Part shown: piece after piece, positions 9,176 through 17,666 of the stretch
Numbering within the stretch: the first letter of the stretch is position 1
Layout of the letters: the number at the start of each line of letters is the position of its first letter
Origin: a virus
Direction: 5' to 3' (one strand)
DNA: 64,000 nucleotides
Virus record (IMG/VR): IMGVR_UViG_3300011113_000784
Coordinates: 46,968 to 110,967 of that record
The notes under the pieces: model-generated
What the model saw: the letters and a program-made list of their open reading frames with translations, nothing else
What the model was told of the DNA's origin: nothing
Database searches by the model: none
Translations under genes and position numbers: made by a program

Positions 9176-11647
9176 ATGAATACCATATCTGTCGAAGATT
9201 TTAATAAAATTATCAACAATCAATTCAAGAAATTTCCTTTTCATGATGATCCACGATATCAATTCAGGCTTAGATATGAGCTTTTAGAAATAGAAACACA
9301 AAATTGTTGTGATTATTTTATAGATTTGGTCAAACAAAAGAAAAAATTTCTTAATGAAAACAATTTACTTGTCCCAGTGTTACTGGGAATTTGCAATGAA
9401 TTCAATATTGATGAAATGCCCAAAACTAAAACAAATGAATTCCCCGATGTTGATATCGATTTCTTGGCAGATGTTCGTGATTATCTAAAAAACGAATATG
9501 CTCCCAATCAATATAAAGCTGAAAATACATGCTCTATTGGTACTTACGGCAGATATGCTTTAAAGAGCGCCATGATTGATATGGCAAGAATCTATGGATA
9601 TGACCGACAAGAAGTTTTAAATATTACAACAAATTTGAGAATGAAAGACGAAGATGGAGATGAATTGACATATGAAGAAGCTTTAGAAATGTATCCTGAG
9701 TTGAAATCTTATATGGACAAGTATCCAGAATTAGCATTAGCTGTTCAAAAGCTTATTCACAGAGTACGCAATACCGGCAAACATGCTGGCGGTGTAATTG
9801 TTGCCAAGGACGAGATTAATAAGTTTGTTCCATTGATGAAAACCACAGGTGGTGACCAGCTTGTATCACAGTTTGTAGAAGGTTTGGCTACACAAGAATT
9901 AGGACCAATAGGTCTGGTAAAATTCGACTTGCTTGTTGTGTCTGCGTTAGAGCAGACGGGTCACGCAGTAAAAATGATAAAGGATAGGCATAATATCAAA
10001 TTAATTTCAGGTGACAATCACGATTGGGACAACACAGATTATTTGAATGACCCCAAGGCTATTGCGAATGCCAACGAAGCAGATTTGATTGGCATATTCC
10101 AATATGATAGCAATGGGATTAGAGAAGTTGTAAAAGCTTCTGGTATTGATAGTTTTGATGACTTGGTTGCGATTGTCAGTTTGTATCGTCCCGGTCCATT
10201 GAATGCAGAAATGGATCAAGTGTTCATCAGAAGAAAAACAGGACAAGAAGAATATACAATCAATCCCGTGCTTGAACCTGTTCTTAAATCAACTTATGGA
10301 ATTATTATCTACCAAGAACAAGTAATGAGGATTCTGAATGTTGTTGGCAAAATCCCTCTGAAAGATTGCGAAACAATCAGAAAGGCTATTTCTAAAAAGA
10401 AGATATCAAGTTTCATCAAGTATAAAGAACAATTCATTGAAAACGGTGTTAATGTTCTTGGAATTTCCAGAGAAGAAGTCGCTGATATATTTCAGAATAT
10501 TGAATTCTTCTCAGCTTATGGTTTTAACTTAAGTCATGCCACCGCTTATACTTACATCAGCAGCCGACAATTATATTTGAAAACTTATTATCCATTAGAA
10601 TTCTTTACTGCTTTGTTGATGTTGGAAGGTAGTGAAGAGAAGAAGCGCATTTATATTACAGATGCTCAAAATCATGGAATTGAAGTTCGGGCAGTTGACC
10701 TAAACACAAGCAAAGCCAATTTCTCGATACAAGATAATGCCATTTACATTGGTTTTGGCAATATTAAAGGTATCGGAATGGATACTGCCAATAAGATTGT
10801 AGCCTTGCAACCGTTTAAAGACATAGATGATTTTCTTCGTCGGTTTGGCACAGACTCTAGTGTTTTGAAAGCACTGATTCCGTTGAAGGTCTTTGGAGAA
10901 GACACAAAGAGAGCTTACAACTATTGGCAAGCTTTTATGGCTAAGAACAAAAAGGTTGTTGACAAAAATAAGAGATCTAATAAGTCTTATCTCGATCTGA
11001 AGAAGACAGTGTTATATCTGTTGCCTGAAAAGTATAGGAATTTGGAATTGTCTGAAGAATTGTTTTCAATTCTTAAATCAATTAATGATTCTGCTGATGT
11101 GAACAAGCTGCATAAGAAATGGGTGAGGATGAATTCTAAAGAAGAAGCAAAGATTGAAATTTCTTATGAAGACTTTGATGATGATGACATTGTCATCGAA
11201 GATAAAGAGTTGCTGCTTGAATTAAATGATATTTGTGTGGCTGAGAGAAAGTATTATGGGTTTCAGTTTACTTGCAGACTAAGAATGCTAAAGATGTACA
11301 GTGAGAACTGTACATTTGACCGTGTTATTAATTCTCATGCCTTGGGTGCGACTAAGCACATGGTTCAAATTGAAATATTGGATGTCAATAAAAGATATTC
11401 AAAATCTGGTAAGCCCTATTGCCAGTTAGTTGCTATGGATAGTAATTTCAGAATTGAGAGGATTAATGTGTGGGAAGATGATTACGCTATATTCAAACAT
11501 TTGCTTGAGGTTAACAAATGTTTGTCAATGCAGGTCAAACCACCTTCTAATGGATTTTCTACTTATAGCCTAAATTCTCCTCCTAAAAACAGGAGATATT
11601 TACTTCCATCATCAGAGATGGATTTCAGAATTGTTTTAATGGACTAG
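9176..11647 (+). CDS. dnaE: DNA polymerase III alpha subunit, C-terminal piece (catalytic palm, fingers, HhH, OB)
   Basis: 823 residues. PDVDIDF at 90-96 supplies the first two catalytic aspartates (D91, D93) and KFDLL supplies the third (D251); HAGGVIVA, YRPGPLNAEMD, YQEQVM and the SHATAY block are standard DnaE. Near the end is an OB-fold-like segment (MVQIEILDVNKRYSKSGKPY). The first ~88 residues are not DnaE-like and no split-intein ending precedes PDVDIDF. Start at ATG 9176 lacks a strong Shine-Dalgarno. The two products must associate to form a complete palm. Role: replicative polymerase of the phage. Confidence 0.9.
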   Translation: MNTISVEDFNKIINNQFKKFPFHDDPRYQFRLRYELLEIETQNCCDYFIDLVKQKKKFLNENNLLVPVLLGICNEFNIDEMPKTKTNEFPDVDIDFLADVRDYLKNEYAPNQYKAENTCSIGTYGRYALKSAMIDMARIYGYDRQEVLNITTNLRMKDEDGDELTYEEALEMYPELKSYMDKYPELALAVQKLIHRVRNTGKHAGGVIVAKDEINKFVPLMKTTGGDQLVSQFVEGLATQELGPIGLVKFDLLVVSALEQTGHAVKMIKDRHNIKLISGDNHDWDNTDYLNDPKAIANANEADLIGIFQYDSNGIREVVKASGIDSFDDLVAIVSLYRPGPLNAEMDQVFIRRKTGQEEYTINPVLEPVLKSTYGIIIYQEQVMRILNVVGKIPLKDCETIRKAISKKKISSFIKYKEQFIENGVNVLGISREEVADIFQNIEFFSAYGFNLSHATAYTYISSRQLYLKTYYPLEFFTALLMLEGSEEKKRIYITDAQNHGIEVRAVDLNTSKANFSIQDNAIYIGFGNIKGIGMDTANKIVALQPFKDIDDFLRRFGTDSSVLKALIPLKVFGEDTKRAYNYWQAFMAKNKKVVDKNKRSNKSYLDLKKTVLYLLPEKYRNLELSEELFSILKSINDSADVNKLHKKWVRMNSKEEAKIEISYEDFDDDDIVIEDKELLLELNDICVAERKYYGFQFTCRLRMLKMYSENCTFDRVINSHALGATKHMVQIEILDVNKRYSKSGKPYCQLVAMDSNFRIERINVWEDDYAIFKHLLEVNKCLSMQVKPPSNGFSTYSLNSPPKNRRYLLPSSEMDFRIVLMD

Positions 11648-11655
11648 TTTAATTC

Positions 11656-12093
11656 ATGGAAGATGACATTATAATTGATGATAGCAATTTTCATAAGTAT
11701 TTTCGTAATACCAGAAATAGCAAAAAGCAAAAAAATGACATCGTTGTTATGTTCTATACTTCAGCTGTTTTTGCAACTGGGAAATTAAAGGAAGAAATTG
11801 TTGATTTGTTGGCAACAGAATTTAGCAGTGTGAACAAATGCTTAGGCAAGTTGTTTAAATTTGCTTATGCGCCACATGTAGAAGGCATGAAAATTTGTAA
11901 AAGTATAATAAAAGATTATATCGATGGCATGTCTAAGGATGATATAATAAATAAAGAATATCCTTTTGTATTGCAGATGTTTTTTTACACGAAGGAGAAA
12001 TATATTCCTAGGAATGATAGGCGTTGGTTGGTGGTTCCAGATGAATTCAGAAAAAATAATACGAATTTTGCTGCCCTACAAAGAAAAGACTAA
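11656..12093 (+). CDS. Hypothetical protein, 145 aa
   Basis: Begins 8 nt after the polymerase stop with an acidic N-terminus (MEDDIIIDDSNF) followed by a mixed alpha/beta core with several aromatic and basic residues. No motif recognised. Position suggests an operon with the polymerase C-piece. Confidence 0.65.
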   Translation: MEDDIIIDDSNFHKYFRNTRNSKKQKNDIVVMFYTSAVFATGKLKEEIVDLLATEFSSVNKCLGKLFKFAYAPHVEGMKICKSIIKDYIDGMSKDDIINKEYPFVLQMFFYTKEKYIPRNDRRWLVVPDEFRKNNTNFAALQRKD

Positions 12094-12583
12094 TGCTTTC
12101 AGCGTAGCGCTTTCTAAAAGAAATGATTTTTTTGTTGTAGAGCAATTCTACAATTGTAGGGAAATATTTCATGAAGACTTTCCTACAACTAAAAATTTGC
12201 TTATTTGTGTGCCATCTTATAAAAAAAATAGAATTATAAAATTGTTTGAATATTTAGAAAACAAATTAAATGTTTTGAAAAAATCAAAAGTATTCATTAC
12301 ACAAAGAAAGAACATATTCTTTGTAAAACTAAGTGTTTTTTGGCAATCAAGAATGAAGTTCAGTTTATTAACACTTTTGATAAGGGCAGGATTAAGGATT
12401 TCTGATGGCTTGTCATTGGATAAAATTATGAACAAGTCATCTTATTTAAAGAAAACTTCCAATGCTTTTTATGTTTTCTTTTCAGGAAATACTAAATATT
12501 CTGGAAAAAAAAATTCTTGGTTTAAAGAATTTAGAAATAAAAGCATGGAAGAATGTGAAAAATTGTTAAAAAAGAGGCGATAA
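12041..12583 (+). CDS. Hypothetical basic protein, 180 aa
   Basis: Starts inside the end of the preceding gene; the ATG at 12041 is preferred to 11966 because it shortens the overlap to 53 nt. The product is very lysine-rich with a hydrophobic core (LLICVPSYKKNRI, FSLLTLLIRAGLRISDGLSL). The 'LIRAGLRISDGLSL' stretch looks vaguely like a tyrosine-recombinase entry motif (T.LRisEl..L), but the catalytic R...HxxR...Y set is not visible, so no call is made. Confidence 0.6.
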   Translation: MNSEKIIRILLPYKEKTNAFSVALSKRNDFFVVEQFYNCREIFHEDFPTTKNLLICVPSYKKNRIIKLFEYLENKLNVLKKSKVFITQRKNIFFVKLSVFWQSRMKFSLLTLLIRAGLRISDGLSLDKIMNKSSYLKKTSNAFYVFFSGNTKYSGKKNSWFKEFRNKSMEECEKLLKKRR

Positions 12584-12610
12584 ATAATATATAAATGGAT
12601 GGAGGGCGAT

Positions 12611-13342
12611 ATGTCTGAAATTACTGAATGGGAAAAGCAAAAGAATTTCATCAAAGATCTTTGTGACACTTGGGAAAAGTCTAAGCAAGAGAAAACCGTT
12701 GATACAGATAAAATCGTTGAAAACAAAGCATATTGCACACTCAAAGAATCATTTGATTACACCAGTGCAAATTACATGAGTGATTGGGACAGGATTTTCA
12801 ATCATCAGTCAAAATTTATTTCAGAAGATGGCGATGGCAGCATTCTTAATGAAGCAACCAAGAAATCCGCTAAAAAAAAAGTAAGTAAAAAGAAAGCTCC
12901 TTCAGCTAAGAAAGCTATCATGAAGGAGAATAAGCCAAATAAGAAACCTTATGATTTACTAAATCCAGATGCTTTCAAGTATGTGGATTTGAAATCAAGC
13001 ATCGAAGAACCTTATTCCGATGACACTGCTCTTACCCCCAAGGTTAAGAAGTTGGCTAATCTTCCTAACAAGGTTGATTCTTACACTTATGGCAGAGATG
13101 GTTCTGACAAGAGTGGCAAGACCAAAGTTGCTGCTGGTTGGACCGAAGATCCTAATATGCGTAAGTTAGAAGATCTCAAAAAGAAGCTTTATGATCTTGA
13201 GTGCAAGATGAGTAAACCAGATGGTCTTGATGAAGTAAAAGCAAAAAAAATGCAAAAGCAGTTTACTAAGTTAAATAATGACATCGCTGATTTAAGCGAT
13301 AAGTTTGCTGGTGATTATAAGACCAATCATTATTATGGATGA
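12611..13342 (+). CDS. Hypothetical lysine-rich protein, 243 aa
   Basis: ATG 12611 follows a good GGAGGGCG site. The N-terminal third is acidic/helical, residues ~85-115 are Lys/Ala/Ser-rich like a nucleoid-type tail (KKSAKKKVSKKK), and the last 60 residues form a charged coiled coil. This looks like a scaffold or DNA-associated protein, but no family is recognised. Confidence 0.65.
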   Translation: MSEITEWEKQKNFIKDLCDTWEKSKQEKTVDTDKIVENKAYCTLKESFDYTSANYMSDWDRIFNHQSKFISEDGDGSILNEATKKSAKKKVSKKKAPSAKKAIMKENKPNKKPYDLLNPDAFKYVDLKSSIEEPYSDDTALTPKVKKLANLPNKVDSYTYGRDGSDKSGKTKVAAGWTEDPNMRKLEDLKKKLYDLECKMSKPDGLDEVKAKKMQKQFTKLNNDIADLSDKFAGDYKTNHYYG

Positions 13343-13535
13343 TTTAGAAAAAAAATTCATGATTCGTTGTTTGAAATGCCGGTGGGCTGAAACCTCCACC
13401 GGCATTTCTGCTGATTTGACTCATTTAACAGAGATACCTCGTACATGCATGAATTGCGGTACTCCTCGTCAATTTAAATGTCCCAAATGCGGTCGTCCTG
13501 CCAAGATGATGCGGATCAAGAAAAGTGCCCCTTAA
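13335..13535 (+). CDS. Small zinc-ribbon protein, 66 aa
   Basis: Overlaps the previous stop (ATGGATGA). Three cysteine pairs, CLKC, CMNC and CPKC, form one or two zinc ribbons, followed by a basic tail (RPAKMMRIKKS). Probably a nucleic-acid or protein-binding adaptor. Its 5' coding sequence contains a perfect 12-bp inverted repeat, annotated separately. Confidence 0.65.
   Translation: MDDLEKKFMIRCLKCRWAETSTGISADLTHLTEIPRTCMNCGTPRQFKCPKCGRPAKMMRIKKSAP
13374..13407 (+). promoter_or_regulatory. Perfect 12-bp hairpin inside the zinc-ribbon gene
   Basis: AAATGCCGGTGG (13374-13385) and its exact complement CCACCGGCATTT (13396-13407) flank a 10-nt loop; one further G-U pair is possible. It is unusually GC-rich for this AT-rich region and lies 39 nt after the start codon. 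No U-tract follows, so it is not a standard terminator. Confidence 0.6.
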
Positions 13536-14664
13536 ATTCATTAAAAAAGAAACAAATAGAAAAATATTATTTAACGAGTTATCGTTTAATAAACATATTT
13601 TCAATGAGGAAAAAGATTTCCAAAAAAAGCTATTTTATCTTTCATTTGGTGAATTCGGTTGTGAAACATTATTGCCATCATTTTTGATTCCAAGAGTTAA
13701 TAATAATTTCCCTGAATACAGAAAGATAATTGTCGGATGGAGCAATAGGGAGTATTTTTATCGTGAGTTGTGTGATGAATATTGGGAATTAGACTCTAAG
13801 TACATGTCTTTGAAAGATTATTCATATGCTTTTGAAAGCACTGCTGTTGAAATTTTAAGTATTTATAAAAGACTTAGTCCTCTTGGCGTTGTAATCGATG
13901 GCACAAAGATTGGTAAATTGTGTGTTAGGGCTAAATGTAAAAAATGTGCTTTTGAATTTGAAGTTGATCGTGGAGATATTTATTGTCCAAAATGTTATTC
14001 AGATAATATTGAAAAGTCTTTGTTTCAAGGATCAAAAATTTATAGAAAGTACGCTGTTCCTTTACCACATATTAGCAAAAAATATGAAGATTTTGCCAAT
14101 AATTATGTTCCAGAAAATACTGTTGCATTGTTTGCTAGAAATAGAAAAACATATAAAAGGAATTTGACTGTTAATCATTATGAAAAACTGATAAACATGA
14201 TAACATCTTTAGGTTATAATATTGTTTTGCTTGGGGAAAATGTTTCTTCTTATAATTTGAAAAATGATAAAATAATTAATTTTATGGATCATCAATTAGC
14301 TGGCAATTTGGAAGCTGCTTTTGCAATTGTTAATCGTTGTGTTTTTTCTTTGCAATTTTTTACAGCTTCAAGTCGAATTAGTAGTATGTTAGGAAAACCT
14401 TTTATTTTATTCGAATCAATTGATCAAATATATGGAAGAGGTCAAGAGGGAATGAGATTATCTTTGATGACAAAAAACTATAATAATAAGAAGATAGTAT
14501 TAGCTAATTTTTTAGATGTTTTTGAAAATACAGACGAATCAATTGAATTAGCTAGAAAGGCTATACATGAATTGATCGTAGAGAACAATGCTAATGATTT
14601 GTTTTTGCGACCAAGTGCGTATGCCTCTTCAATACAAGAAAGCAGCATGAAAAGATTATGGTAA
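13525..14664 (+). CDS. Glycosyltransferase-like (GT-B, family 9-like) protein with embedded zinc ribbon
   Basis: 379 residues from GTG 13525, overlapping the upstream gene by 11 nt. The C-terminal half reads like the donor domain of heptosyltransferase-type GT-B enzymes: VALFARNRKTYKRN, NIVLLGE, MDHQLAGNLEAAFAIVNRC, then FFTASSRISSMLGKPFILFE. The N-terminal half contains a CKKC...CPKC zinc ribbon, unusual for this fold. The next gene is a shorter-range relative. Similarity is by pattern only, so the acceptor is unknown. Confidence 0.5.
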   Translation: MPLKFIKKETNRKILFNELSFNKHIFNEEKDFQKKLFYLSFGEFGCETLLPSFLIPRVNNNFPEYRKIIVGWSNREYFYRELCDEYWELDSKYMSLKDYSYAFESTAVEILSIYKRLSPLGVVIDGTKIGKLCVRAKCKKCAFEFEVDRGDIYCPKCYSDNIEKSLFQGSKIYRKYAVPLPHISKKYEDFANNYVPENTVALFARNRKTYKRNLTVNHYEKLINMITSLGYNIVLLGENVSSYNLKNDKIINFMDHQLAGNLEAAFAIVNRCVFSLQFFTASSRISSMLGKPFILFESIDQIYGRGQEGMRLSLMTKNYNNKKIVLANFLDVFENTDESIELARKAIHELIVENNANDLFLRPSAYASSIQESSMKRLW

Positions 14665-15803
14665 CACAAATTGATATCAAAGAAATTATTGAATCTGCCG
14701 CAGTTAGAGGTGATTTCAATAGAGAAAAGTTTGATTCTAAAAACATACCTGACAATATGCAAAAAATTATTGTTATGCCAATATTTGGTGACATTAATCA
14801 TGTGATTGTATTTGCCAATTTTATTTTTCCAACTATTAGGAATGACATTAATCTAAAAGATAAATACATTATCATTGTTACTTGGAAGGGATTCTCAAAG
14901 TTCTTTGCTGATGCTGATGAAGTATGGTCTATTAAAAGCAATGAAAACATTGACAGGTTCTATGAGAAAAGCGAAGGATTTTTTAATAAATCTGAAATGT
15001 TAAATGTGGTATACAGAAGTCTCAACGAATTTTTTAGAAATGTAATTGATCCAGCAAAATTCTCCAATCAATTTCATTTTGGATTCAAAAAAGATAACAT
15101 TAAGAATAAAAATGTTGAAATAATTAAAAATAAACTGCCAAATCTTAATTATTTGAATCAAGCAATTCTCAATCAAATCAATAGTCTCGGTGATAAAAAA
15201 GTTTTTATAACTCCATTTAAATTCTTACGACAATGGAACTTAGGAAAAGTTAATAATTATAAATTGTCTTCAACATTTTATATTAATGTAATTGATTCTT
15301 TAATAAAAAGAGATTATAAGTGTGTAGTAATTAAGAATTATTTAACTTTTGATGTATCAAATAATTATTTGAATAATCCTAATGTTGTTTTTGTGCAAGA
15401 AGATGATTGGTTCATGGTGATGGCATACATGCTTGCAACTAAAATGTATGTTGATTTGTTTTGTGGTTTGAATTCTCTAGCTATTTATTGTGGTTGTCCC
15501 AGTGTAACAGTGACTGAGAGGAATATGTATATTTCATCTAATCATAAAGAGATAGAAATGTGCATGAGTAATAAAATATTTGATCATAAAGTCTTTTCAT
15601 TTTTTGAGTTAAATTACAATTTACTTGATAAAAAATTGTTTTTCATAGATAAATTAATTTGTCAAATTGAGGAAGCTAGTTCGAATAAGATTGATTTTGT
15701 TGAATCAAGATACAATATTGATCTTAATGCTGCTGTTGTTGAAAAAACAAAAAAGTTGCAGCCTAGATTTATTGGTTTGAATAAAAAGGTAATTGAGGAT
15801 TAA
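14658..15803 (+). CDS. Second GT-B-like glycosyltransferase-type protein, 381 aa
   Basis: Overlaps the previous gene by 7 nt. It has the same overall plan: an N-terminal Rossmann-like half (KIIVMPIFGDINHVIVFANF) and a C-terminal half with CVVIKNYLTF, VVFVQEDDWFMVMAYMLA and a 'DLFCGLNSLAIYCGCPSVTV' segment comparable to the SG(x)LAA(x)LG(x)P loop of family 9 enzymes. Likely works with its neighbour on the same glycan; substrate unknown. Confidence 0.45.
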   Translation: MVTQIDIKEIIESAAVRGDFNREKFDSKNIPDNMQKIIVMPIFGDINHVIVFANFIFPTIRNDINLKDKYIIIVTWKGFSKFFADADEVWSIKSNENIDRFYEKSEGFFNKSEMLNVVYRSLNEFFRNVIDPAKFSNQFHFGFKKDNIKNKNVEIIKNKLPNLNYLNQAILNQINSLGDKKVFITPFKFLRQWNLGKVNNYKLSSTFYINVIDSLIKRDYKCVVIKNYLTFDVSNNYLNNPNVVFVQEDDWFMVMAYMLATKMYVDLFCGLNSLAIYCGCPSVTVTERNMYISSNHKEIEMCMSNKIFDHKVFSFFELNYNLLDKKLFFIDKLICQIEEASSNKIDFVESRYNIDLNAAVVEKTKKLQPRFIGLNKKVIED

Positions 15804-15806
15804 AAT

Positions 15807-16082
15807 ATGTCACGCAAGGCTAATGTTAGGGTTGTTTCAAAAGATAACGGTTATGATGATAACAGAGAGAAATCATTTAAATCTCTTCTTAGTGCATTTC
15901 GTCAAGCTGTAAACAAGGCTGGCATTTTGAGAGAGTATAGGCTTCGTGAATCTTATGAAAGTCCTGCTCAAAGAAGAAGGCGTAAGGAAAGAGAAAAAGA
16001 AGCTACTATTCTTAAAAATCAAATGCGTGAGAGTTTTCCTGTTAAAAAGAAAGAAAAGCCATGTCCGAAAAACAAAAAGTAA
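15807..16082 (+). CDS. rpsU: Ribosomal protein bS21 homologue
   Basis: 91 residues. The central block (SFKSLLSAFRQAVNKAGIL, REYRLRESYESPAQRRRRK) aligns with bacterial bS21, including the AGIL/REYR hinge, the 'YE.P..RRRRK' stretch and the basic helical tail. Compared with cellular bS21 it has about 20 extra N-terminal residues. bS21 sits on the small subunit near the anti-Shine-Dalgarno and helps initiation; phage copies are thought to replace the host protein on ribosomes. TGAGGA precedes the ATG. IF3 is encoded 2.4 kb downstream. Confidence 0.85.
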   Translation: MSRKANVRVVSKDNGYDDNREKSFKSLLSAFRQAVNKAGILREYRLRESYESPAQRRRRKEREKEATILKNQMRESFPVKKKEKPCPKNKK

Positions 16083-16372
16083 TTACTTTTGGCGTACCTG
16101 AATCCTTTTACCAAAAGGTAAATGATGCAGCCCTTTCAAGGGGTCAAAAAATTTCTGACTACATGAAGAAATTTGTTAATGATTATTTCAATGACGACAT
16201 GACAGTTTCAAGAATTGTTTTGGATGTTCCTAGGGACAAGCGTGGTGACAAAGCTTATTTGAAAGCTTGGTTCAAACAAAAATCTGATTATTTAGTTGAG
16301 CATTTTTATCAACAATATCAAAACGAACAAAGTCCAAATAATACTCCAACGGCACATGAGGATGTGGGCTAA
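16061..16372 (+). CDS. Hypothetical protein with ribbon-helix-helix-like N-terminus, 103 aa
   Basis: Overlaps the bS21 gene by 22 nt. Residues 5-45 (KVITFGVPESFYQKVNDAALSRGQKISDYMKKFVNDYF) have the strand-helix-helix pattern of RHH DNA-binding proteins, with 'SRG.KISDYMKKFV' as the second helix. The rest is charged and polar. Probably a small transcription regulator, but this is inferred from pattern. Confidence 0.55.
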   Translation: MSEKQKVITFGVPESFYQKVNDAALSRGQKISDYMKKFVNDYFNDDMTVSRIVLDVPRDKRGDKAYLKAWFKQKSDYLVEHFYQQYQNEQSPNNTPTAHEDVG

Positions 16373-16626
16373 TGCCTCTTAGTTTAGCTCAAGTTTATGA
16401 TATTTGTTTGGCAACAGATCCAGATGGCAAATGTTGTCGTTATCTGTCTCAAGATGGTCAAGGTTCTGATTATCATTGTTTAAAAAAATCAAAATTTAAA
16501 AAAGAAATAGATGAAGAGACAAGTAGCGGTGTTTTTAAAGGATTGAAAATTCCACAAGGTGATAATTGCGAAGGTTATCCTATTTTTTCTCATTTAGTTG
16601 TAGGATATGACATAAAAAATCCTTGA
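16372..16626 (+). CDS. Hypothetical cysteine-containing protein, 84 aa
   Basis: TAATG overlap with the preceding gene. The sequence has conserved-looking cysteines (LATDPDGKCCRYLS, DYHCLKKS, GDNCEGYP), consistent with a metal or disulfide site. Family not recognised. Confidence 0.6.
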   Translation: MPLSLAQVYDICLATDPDGKCCRYLSQDGQGSDYHCLKKSKFKKEIDEETSSGVFKGLKIPQGDNCEGYPIFSHLVVGYDIKNP

Positions 16627-16650
16627 CTTCGAAAATTTTCTTGTTAAACT
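16623..16650 (+). promoter_or_regulatory. Sigma70-type promoter
   Basis: TTGACT at 16623-16628, a 16-nt spacer and TAAACT at 16645-16650. It starts inside the stop of the upstream gene and is 41 nt from the next ATG. Same 16-nt spacing as the other good promoters of the window. Confidence 0.55.
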
Positions 16651-16690
16651 TCGGCAGTTATGAAGCGAATGGATTTGCGAGGGCTTTAGC

Positions 16691-17104
16691 ATGATGCACA
16701 GTCTCAAAAATGTGATGGTTATTGATTGCCAAGATGATGTGGAATTCTATGCCGAAGGCAATTATTTAGAAGAAATGTTTGACAAAGTTTTTTTAAATTT
16801 AAACGATAGCGATGGAATTCCATTAAAAGGAAGAGCAAAATATAAAAATAATTTCAATGATATTCTTGAAAAGTGTAATATAGAAAATTCTATAGATTTG
16901 GTTTACAAACTTTTAAACAAACATGTTTCCAAGCAAGATGATGGATATTATGTGGATAATGATGAATCGGTTCCTTCTCCTGATGTATTAAAAGTTCTTG
17001 AATTTTTAAGTCATTTGCATGACAAGAAGATTCCTAAAAGATTTGTGGGTGGTTTTTTGATTCTTATGGTCAAATTTGTTTATTTTCCTTTAATTAATGT
17101 GTAA
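16691..17104 (+). CDS. Hypothetical protein, 137 aa
   Basis: Start supported by GCGAGGG 8 nt upstream and a promoter just before it. Mixed alpha/beta with an acidic middle region and a hydrophobic C-terminal end (FLILMVKFVYFPLI) that could be a core helix or a short membrane segment. No family recognised. Confidence 0.65.
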   Translation: MMHSLKNVMVIDCQDDVEFYAEGNYLEEMFDKVFLNLNDSDGIPLKGRAKYKNNFNDILEKCNIENSIDLVYKLLNKHVSKQDDGYYVDNDESVPSPDVLKVLEFLSHLHDKKIPKRFVGGFLILMVKFVYFPLINV

Positions 17105-17113
17105 ATAATTAAT

Positions 17114-17455
17114 ATGGCATGTTTTGAAGAATATAATCTTTTGTGGTTGAATTCTGATTTTGCCAGCAAAAAACCTGCAAAAGAACATTCATTTCTTTAC
17201 AAGTATTTCAAAAATAAAATTCAAAAATTAGCAATGGAGTATTTTTATGTGATGGGGGAAGAAAATATATACCATTTTCAAGATCATACAGGATACAAAG
17301 TTTCCCCATCTTTTTTATGCAAGCAATATTTTAAATTTAAAAGTTTAATGGGCATATATAATAAAGCAAAGAAAAACTTTGACTTTGAAGTTCTGCGTGA
17401 TTTAGATCAAGGCAGAATCAAAATTAAAGATTTAGGAGAAAAAAATGCTAATTAA
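17114..17455 (+). CDS. Hypothetical protein, 113 aa
   Basis: Aromatic- and lysine-rich, predicted mostly helical, with no recognised motif. Lies 9 nt after the previous stop and overlaps the next start, so it is part of the same run of genes. Confidence 0.6.
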   Translation: MACFEEYNLLWLNSDFASKKPAKEHSFLYKYFKNKIQKLAMEYFYVMGEENIYHFQDHTGYKVSPSFLCKQYFKFKSLMGIYNKAKKNFDFEVLRDLDQGRIKIKDLGEKNAN

Positions 17456-17666
17456 GTATACTGATTGGCGAAAAATGCACGAATCATCACCAATGACCCG
17501 ACAAAGGCTTGGCTGGGGCAGGATGGGTACTTATCCGCTTAGAGCCGATTTCATGTCTCATAGCACTCCACCACCAGACATTATGAATAAATTAATAGAT
17601 ACTTTTGGGACTACAGACGGTAAAATTAAACCAAAGCACAAGAAACATAGGAAGAAACATGGTTAA
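17445..17666 (+). CDS. Small basic protein with capsid-targeting-like N-terminus, 73 aa
   Basis: AGGAGAA precedes the ATG. It begins MLIKYTDWRKMHESSP, resembling the F/Y-x-x-W...E leader seen on several proteins in this window, and ends in a strongly basic tail (KPKHKKHRKKHG). A basic tail with such a leader fits a DNA-packaging or virion-internal protein; this is inference. Confidence 0.55.
   Translation: MLIKYTDWRKMHESSPMTRQRLGWGRMGTYPLRADFMSHSTPPPDIMNKLIDTFGTTDGKIKPKHKKHRKKHG

Noticed and set aside
8760-9440. Split intein joining the two polymerase pieces
   Set aside because: The end of the first piece (SENRGSQAVLKFSQGD) has no catalytic Cys/Ser N-terminal splice motif, and the second piece has no HN|C or GN|S junction before PDVDIDF.
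12041-12583. Tyrosine recombinase
   Set aside because: Only a loose 'LIRAGLRISDGLSL' match to the first motif; the HxxR and tyrosine are not visible.
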